A stretch of 11,073 bases of DNA from Candidatus Cloacimonadota bacterium. GTDB lineage: Bacteria > Cloacimonadota > Cloacimonadia > Cloacimonadales > TCS61. Below the pieces are notes generated by a model. The model saw only the letters and a list, made by a program, of their open reading frames with translations. It made no database searches and was not told the DNA's origin. Below are positions 6,702-11,073 of the stretch, one piece after another; the first letter of the stretch is position 1; every line of letters starts with the position of its first letter. The translations under genes and the position numbers were made by a program. The stretch is taken from the NCBI GenBank assembly GCA_030668345.1, contig DAOUUD010000040.1:1-11073 (forward strand). Reading direction: 5' to 3'.

Positions 6702-7589
6702 TTGTTAATTCAAGAGTATTTTCAAACCCGAAGTGAAATATTGGAAAAAGCATTAGATAGTTATCTGGCACCTTCAGATGAATATCCATCTCAACTCCAT
6801 GAAGCTATGAGATATAGTATATTCAATGGTGGTAAAAGACTCCGCCCTATCCTGTTCTTTGCCACCTATGAAATGCTTATCGGCCGGAAGAATGTTAACC
6901 GGCTGGAGAGATTACTTCCTGCAGCATGTGCCCTGGAACTGGTTCATGCAGCTTCCCTCATCCACGACGATCTACCCAGCATTGATAATTCCAGCGAACG
7001 AAGAGGAATGCCAAGCTGTCATGTAAAATTCGACGAAGCTACCGCTATTATGGCAGGTGACGCCCTGCTAACAAAAGCGATAGAAGTTCTTACTGATATC
7101 AAAAATAAAAAAGTAGCCTTAGCCTGCATCCAGTTACTTACCAGAGCTATATCCACTCGTGGAATGATAGGTGGACAGGCAGTGGATATTCTTTCTGCAA
7201 AAAAGAAAATTAATATAAACACTCTTCGCTATATTCACCTGAAAAAAACAGGATCTCTGCTACAGGCAGCAGTAGAACTCGCCTGTACTATCTACGACGC
7301 AGAAGAGAATATAAGCATCACCCTTGGTAATTTTGCCCTCAATCTTGGCTTAGCTTACCAGATAGTTGACGACATCCTGGATGAGGTTGGAAGTTTTGAG
7401 GTTCTTGGAAAGGAACCGGGTGAAGATTCACGAAATTATAAAGCTACATACCCTTCACTTATTGGTTTGGAAACATCCAAGAAAACCGCAGAAAAACTTC
7501 TACGTGATTCTTATAACATGATTAAAAATATGAAAAATAATGATATTTTAATTGAATTTGTTAATATGATAAAAGAAAGGTTACCATAA
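6702..7589 (+). CDS. Polyprenyl diphosphate synthase (IspA/GGPP-synthase type)
   Basis: A 295-residue, all-helical trans-isoprenyl diphosphate synthase of normal length. It condenses allylic diphosphates with isopentenyl diphosphate. The GGKRLRP substrate motif is at residues 43-49. The first Asp-rich motif is DDLPSID at 89-95 with the two-residue insertion typical of bacterial enzymes, followed by RRGMP. GGQAVDI is at 157-163, and the second Asp-rich motif is YQIVDDILD at 219-227 with KATYPSLIGL downstream. The residue five before the first Asp (position 84) is Ala, where E. coli-type farnesyl synthases have Tyr; a small side chain there tends to allow longer products. Together with the next two genes this makes GGPP (C20) the likely product, but FPP cannot be excluded from sequence. 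It has a TTG start with AGAGG upstream and ends six bases before the UbiA gene. Confidence 0.93.
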   Translation: MLIQEYFQTRSEILEKALDSYLAPSDEYPSQLHEAMRYSIFNGGKRLRPILFFATYEMLIGRKNVNRLERLLPAACALELVHAASLIHDDLPSIDNSSERRGMPSCHVKFDEATAIMAGDALLTKAIEVLTDIKNKKVALACIQLLTRAISTRGMIGGQAVDILSAKKKININTLRYIHLKKTGSLLQAAVELACTIYDAEENISITLGNFALNLGLAYQIVDDILDEVGSFEVLGKEPGEDSRNYKATYPSLIGLETSKKTAEKLLRDSYNMIKNMKNNDILIEFVNMIKERLP

Positions 7590-7595
7590 CAAAAT

Positions 7596-8417
7596 ATGCC
7601 GTACTTAATAATCATCAGACCACTTAACTGCCTTTTTGTTGCTTTCTCAGTTTTTTTTGGTGCTTTTTACCATAGCAGCTTTAGCAATTTTTCCCCTGTT
7701 TTATTCGCCATGATCTCTGCTTCTATGATCGCAGGAGCGGGTTATGTTATTAACGATTTCTTCGATTTGCCGATAGACTCGGTGAACAAACCAGAGCGGG
7801 TTCTTCCTTCCGGTAAAATCAGCCCAAAAACTGCTTACATATTTTCTTTAATACTTTTCATTTTGGGCATCGCAATCAGTTTTCTTACACAGAATATTTT
7901 TTGTGTATTTATCGCTGTTTTAAATAGTATCCTGTTGTTTCTCTATGCCAGATTCTTTAAGATGAGTTTCTTAACAGGAAATTTCCTGGTGGCATTTGCA
8001 GCTGGAAGTACATTTATTTATGGTGGATTGAGCGGTGAAAATCTGATAAACGGTGTGATCGTGGCACTTTTTGCATTTCTCTATACTTTAATAAGAGAAT
8101 TCATTAAAGATGGAGAGGATATCGAAGGTGATTCCAATGCAGGAGCAAACACCATGGCTGTGTTGTATGGTAGAAAGAATTCTGTTTTAGTTTCCATATT
8201 ACCTGCACTGGGGATCATCGTGTTTACATATTATCTCTTTCAGTTGAAACTTATGATATTAGATACGTTCATCATGATGAACCTGCTGATTTCTGTACCA
8301 TTAACAATTTTTATTATTTATTTACTATTAAACATAAATAAAAAAAGCTTCTCAAGGATATCGTCTTTAATAAAATTAGATATGTTCTTACTTTTAATAA
8401 TTTTATGGGTTGGATAA
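7596..8417 (+). CDS. UbiA-family prenyltransferase, DGGGP synthase-like
   Basis: A 273-residue integral membrane protein with about eight hydrophobic segments. It opens with IRPLNC, the usual UbiA start. The first Asp motif is NDFFDLPID at residues 53-61, followed by NKPERVLPSGKIS. The second is KDGEDIEGD at 171-179, followed by GANTMAVLYGRK. These Mg-diphosphate motifs are intact. The RPxN start, the NKPxRxLPSG stretch and KDxEDxxGD resemble archaeal digeranylgeranylglyceryl phosphate synthase, which adds the second geranylgeranyl ether to GGGP. UbiA proteins that prenylate quinones or make heme O or chlorophyll share the fold, so the assignment leans on motif flavour plus the neighbour: the next gene encodes GGGP synthase, which makes this enzyme's substrate. 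It lies six bases after the polyprenyl synthase, and its stop codon is one base before the next ATG. Confidence 0.85.
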   Translation: MPYLIIIRPLNCLFVAFSVFFGAFYHSSFSNFSPVLFAMISASMIAGAGYVINDFFDLPIDSVNKPERVLPSGKISPKTAYIFSLILFILGIAISFLTQNIFCVFIAVLNSILLFLYARFFKMSFLTGNFLVAFAAGSTFIYGGLSGENLINGVIVALFAFLYTLIREFIKDGEDIEGDSNAGANTMAVLYGRKNSVLVSILPALGIIVFTYYLFQLKLMILDTFIMMNLLISVPLTIFIIYLLLNINKKSFSRISSLIKLDMFLLLIILWVG

Positions 8418-8418
8418 A

Positions 8419-9165
8419 ATGAAAATGTATGAAAAGCTTTTGGAATTAGCAAAAAAACAAGCAAATTATTTTTGCTTGATCGATCCGGATAATCTCTCCA
8501 GTGAAGAAGCAGTGCATTGCGCCAGGTTATGCGAAGAAAATGGCGCCGACGGACTACTGGTGGGTGGAAGCCTGATGATAAACAACCGCTTTGAATCGAA
8601 TCTAAAACAAATAAAAGAGAATGTAAAAATTCCTGTTTTCATCTTCCCTGGCATCTTCAATTTTGTTTCTCCCTATGCAGATGCTCTTTTGCTTCTCTGC
8701 GTTATCACCAGCCGTAATCCACAAATGCTTATCGGCGAGCAGGTACGTGCTGCCCCACTAATCAAACATTACGGACTGGAAGCTATAGGAACGGCTTACA
8801 TGCTTATTGAATCAGGAAACAATACCTCGGTTCATTTCATGAGCGGCAGTATGCCGTTACCCCGTACAAAGAACGACATCGCCGTAGCACACGCTCTTGC
8901 CGGTGAATATCTTGGCATGAAACTGATCTATATGGACGCTGGAAGCGGTGCAAAATATCCAGTAAGCAACGAAATGATATCGGCTATCCGGCAAAATGTG
9001 TCTCTTCCCATTATTCTGGGTGGAGGTATTAAAAGTCCCGAGATCGCAGTTCAAAAAGCTAAAGCCGGTGCAGATTTTATCGTAACAGGAAATATACTTG
9101 AAAATAACCTGGACCCAAAATTGATCAGGGAATTTGCAAACGCAATACACAGCATAAAAAGATAA
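8419..9165 (+). CDS. Geranylgeranylglyceryl phosphate synthase (PcrB/GGGPS family)
   Basis: A 248-residue TIM-barrel prenyltransferase that joins a prenyl diphosphate to sn-glycerol-1-phosphate, the first ether bond of archaeal-type lipids. Recognisable segments are FCLIDPDN at the start of the barrel, ADGLLVGGS, PVFIFPG, ITSRNPQMLIGEQVRAAP, the SGSMPLPR loop, and the phosphate-binding IILGGGIKSPE and ADFIVTGN. The segment IYMDAGSGAKYPVS replaces the usual Y-x-E-A-G-S-G-A, so Asp173 stands where the conserved Glu is expected. The pattern fits the bacterial/Bacteroidetes-like group rather than Bacillus PcrB. An upstream in-frame TTG at 8410 would give 251 residues inside the UbiA end; I prefer the ATG at 8419, one base after the UbiA stop. 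The last base of its TAA is shared with the ATG of the next gene. Chain length of the donor is not fixed by sequence, though GGPP fits the neighbours. Confidence 0.93.
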   Translation: MKMYEKLLELAKKQANYFCLIDPDNLSSEEAVHCARLCEENGADGLLVGGSLMINNRFESNLKQIKENVKIPVFIFPGIFNFVSPYADALLLLCVITSRNPQMLIGEQVRAAPLIKHYGLEAIGTAYMLIESGNNTSVHFMSGSMPLPRTKNDIAVAHALAGEYLGMKLIYMDAGSGAKYPVSNEMISAIRQNVSLPIILGGGIKSPEIAVQKAKAGADFIVTGNILENNLDPKLIREFANAIHSIKR

Positions 9166-9938
9166 TGATCGATATCCATACACACATTCTTCCCGCTTGT
9201 GACGATGGTTCACCGGATATGGAAACGTCTTTGAAGAAGATCAGGAAAATGGCAGAAGCAGGAATTGATGGCATTGTTCTAACGCCTCACTTTATGAGAA
9301 ATCAATATCATAACACTTTCAATGTAATAACCAGTAAATTCAAAGAATTAAAAAGCCAGCTTAAGAAGGAAAATATTCCCGTAAACATCTATCAAGCTGC
9401 GGAAGTCTACCTGGATGGTAATATTATAAAAGACATTGAGAGTGAAAAACTGGTTATTGCTGATACTAATTACGTTCTGGTAGAAACCAATTTAACCGGT
9501 TTACCTTCGAATCTATTTGATATTTTATATGAACTTGTAAAAAGTGGTTATCGCCCCATTTTAGCACATCCAGAGCGGTATGCTAATATAATAAATGATC
9601 CCTCCTCTGCAGAGGATCTTGTACATCGAGATATTTACATGCAACTGAATGCCGGCAGCTTGATCGGACATTATGGACGATCGGTAAAAAAAGCAGCCTG
9701 GTATCTTCTGGAAAAAGGACTTACTCATTTTCTGGCCTCCGATGACCACTGTAAAAGTGAAAATTACAGCCTTCCTGCCGCCATGGAAGAGATCAGGAAA
9801 CAGATCGATGATTATACTGTAAAACTTCTCACAGAGGTCAATCCCGAAAAAATGTTGAACAATGAAAAGATAGATTTCTTTTATCTTGAATCCACAGAAG
9901 ATGCACCGAAAGGTCTATTAAACAGGATTTTTAGATAA
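9165..9938 (+). CDS. PHP-domain tyrosine phosphatase, CpsB/YwqE-like
   Basis: A 257-residue protein of the PHP metal-dependent phosphoesterase fold. Metal-ligand motifs appear in the expected order: DIHTHILP with His5 and His7, DDGS at 13-16, TPHF with His42, AAEVYLD with Glu80, ILAHPERY with His135, QLNAGSLIGHYG, and ASDDHC with Asp193 and His195. This set is typical of CpsB/CapC/YwqE, manganese-dependent enzymes that dephosphorylate the tyrosine-rich tail of BY-kinases controlling capsule and exopolysaccharide export. No BY-kinase is in view, so the substrate is inferred. Its ATG overlaps the GGGPS stop by one base and its own stop abuts the next ATG, so translation is coupled. In this operon it could regulate surface polysaccharide made with the WlbA-like pathway, or hydrolyse another phosphate ester. 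Confidence 0.88.
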   Translation: MIDIHTHILPACDDGSPDMETSLKKIRKMAEAGIDGIVLTPHFMRNQYHNTFNVITSKFKELKSQLKKENIPVNIYQAAEVYLDGNIIKDIESEKLVIADTNYVLVETNLTGLPSNLFDILYELVKSGYRPILAHPERYANIINDPSSAEDLVHRDIYMQLNAGSLIGHYGRSVKKAAWYLLEKGLTHFLASDDHCKSENYSLPAAMEEIRKQIDDYTVKLLTEVNPEKMLNNEKIDFFYLESTEDAPKGLLNRIFR

Positions 9939-10922
9939 ATGAGCGAAAAAATATTAATTACAGGAAGCAGCGGCTTTATCGGCAGGAATATTCTGCGCCA
10001 GCTCTTGCCAAAGAAATACGAGATAACGGCATTGATACGTCCTCGTACAACCGCTGCCCGGATTGCAGAATTTACTGCAAATGTAAAATTTGTGGAAATA
10101 GACCTTGCAGATATCGCAAAACTGAAAGCGTTCCTGGAAGCAAACGTATTTGATATTATCATTCATATCGGAGCGATAAGGGGTGGCAGGAATTGTTCGA
10201 AGACGAATTTTTTCAACACAAATGTGAATGCAACCGAGCAGCTTGTATTAAATGCTCAACATTATAATTCGGCATTTATTTTCTGTTCATCGGTGGGTGT
10301 GTTCGGGGCAATTCCTTTGGAGCTTCCTGCCAACAATTCAACAAAAAGACAGTCGGATAATTACTATCACTTCACAAAGATCAGGGCAGAATCCATTATT
10401 CAGAAACATGTTATGTACGGTTTAAAAGCAGCTATCATACGGCCTGCCATTACATATGGTATCGGTGATTTTGGATTTCCACATACACTTATCAAACTTA
10501 TAGATAAAAAATTGCTTTACCTGCCCGATACCGACGTAAGAATTCATCTGACCGATGTGGATTTATTGTCTCAAGCATTTCTGAAATTAACAGAATCTGA
10601 TTTCACTCCGGGAGTTGCATACAATGTAGCAGACAAAGAGCCGGTTGAATTGCATGAACTGGCAAATTTTATCAGTAAAGAACTGCGAGGGCAACCCTAT
10701 CCCGGTAAGAAAAATATCGATAAGAAGTATTTTCGAAGAGGAGAAAAAATCTCACGTTTCTTTCATAACGAACTCTGGACTGCACGGTTTGAACTGATCT
10801 CCAGAAGCTGGTATTACGATACTATTGAAACCTACAAAGATCTGCTGTTAAAACCGGTTGATACTATTCCGAATTTTAAGACCGTGACCGACTGGTATAA
10901 GCAATCAAAAATCAAGAAGTAG
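9939..10922 (+). CDS. NAD(P)-dependent epimerase/dehydratase (extended SDR)
   Basis: A 327-residue extended short-chain dehydrogenase. The nucleotide-binding GSSGFIG is at residues 9-15, DLAD at 55-58 follows the adenine pocket, and HIGAIRGG holds the central strand. FCSSVGVFG at 115-123 supplies the catalytic Ser, and YYHFTK at 142-147 gives the YxxxK pair Tyr143/Lys147. IRPAITYG is the usual substrate-side motif of nucleotide-sugar epimerases and related enzymes. The substrate could be a sugar nucleotide, fitting the WlbA-like gene, or a lipid-linked alcohol or ketone, since related extended SDRs act on sterols. Sequence alone does not decide. The ATG abuts the PHP stop codon; the gene ends ten bases before the next ATG. 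Confidence 0.88.
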   Translation: MSEKILITGSSGFIGRNILRQLLPKKYEITALIRPRTTAARIAEFTANVKFVEIDLADIAKLKAFLEANVFDIIIHIGAIRGGRNCSKTNFFNTNVNATEQLVLNAQHYNSAFIFCSSVGVFGAIPLELPANNSTKRQSDNYYHFTKIRAESIIQKHVMYGLKAAIIRPAITYGIGDFGFPHTLIKLIDKKLLYLPDTDVRIHLTDVDLLSQAFLKLTESDFTPGVAYNVADKEPVELHELANFISKELRGQPYPGKKNIDKKYFRRGEKISRFFHNELWTARFELISRSWYYDTIETYKDLLLKPVDTIPNFKTVTDWYKQSKIKK

Positions 10923-10932
10923 AAATTACAAG

Positions 10933-11073
10933 ATGGCAATTCCGATCTTAAAGAACTGGAAAACCTATTTCACCACTCCCGATGAAGGATTAGGATCATC
11001 TTATGAAAGGATCGTTCTGAACAAAAAGCTGGCAACCTTGTGTAAACATTTTCAGATAAGTAAGGTTCTGGAA
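10933..11073 (+). CDS. Probable class I SAM methyltransferase, N-terminal fragment
   Basis: The frame opens at ATG 10933 and runs off the window after 47 codons (MAIPILKNWKTYF... to SKVLE). The visible part, with LGSSYERIVLNKKL and then a segment leading into KVLE, resembles the region just before motif I of class I SAM-dependent methyltransferases, where the next residues would carry the Gly-rich SAM loop. The core motif itself lies outside the window, so the assignment is tentative. It follows the SDR gene by ten bases and is probably in the same operon, suggesting a tailoring step on the lipid or sugar product. No strong Shine-Dalgarno is visible. Confidence 0.5.
   Translation, partial: MAIPILKNWKTYFTTPDEGLGSSYERIVLNKKLATLCKHFQISKVLE

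Noticed and set aside
8410..8418. TTG at 8410 as the start of the GGGP synthase
   Set aside because: It would overlap the UbiA end with no proper ribosome-binding site; the ATG at 8419 lies one base after the UbiA stop and keeps the whole barrel.

Overview
The window comes from an AT-rich bacterial chromosome, most likely a member of the FCB superphylum (Fibrobacteres-Chlorobi-Bacteroidetes and relatives). Candidatus Cloacimonadota is my best guess. The reasons are the 31-residue mS38/COX24-type basic protein beside HU (typical of Bacteroidetes relatives), a PcrB/GGGP synthase of the bacterial/Bacteroidetes-like type, A-rich leaders with few strong Shine-Dalgarno sites, and very tight gene packing. 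This is an inference from protein character, not from a database search. I see no tRNA, rRNA, CRISPR array, insertion sequence or phage gene.

Layout. Left block (+ strand, 1-4873): the C-terminal end of a U32-family (YegQ/TrhP-like) protein, an exported TPR-SPOR protein, complete mutS, a cysteine-rich DUF3795 protein and a DUF523 (TudS-like) protein, all with gaps of 15 bases or fewer. Middle block (- strand, 4874-5353): HU followed by a 31-residue ribosomal-type protein that is easily missed, closed by an intrinsic terminator placed just after the convergent DUF523 gene. A 288-base divergent intergenic region (5354-5641) follows, with a possible promoter and small repeats. Right block (+ strand, 5642-end): a Gfo/Idh/MocA nucleotide-sugar dehydrogenase (WlbA/WbpB-like), a trans-polyprenyl diphosphate synthase, a UbiA-type prenyltransferase of the DGGGP-synthase kind, a geranylgeranylglyceryl phosphate synthase, a PHP-type (CpsB/YwqE-like) phosphatase, an extended SDR epimerase/dehydratase, and the start of a probable SAM methyltransferase cut by the window edge. 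The genes in this run overlap, abut or lie 6 to 25 bases apart, so it looks like one operon.

The most interesting part is 6702-9165. Three consecutive genes supply the core of archaeal ether-lipid synthesis inside an otherwise bacterial chromosome: a prenyl diphosphate supplier, the first ether-bond enzyme (GGGP synthase) and a candidate second ether-bond enzyme (DGGGP synthase-like UbiA). Flanking sugar-nucleotide, SDR and methyltransferase genes suggest that the lipid may receive a modified polar or sugar head group, or that the operon serves both envelope lipid and surface polysaccharide synthesis. Bacteria of the FCB group have been reported to carry such archaeal-type lipid genes, so the idea has precedent. 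The particular operon arrangement and the Asp at the usual catalytic Glu position of the GGGP synthase deserve a closer look.
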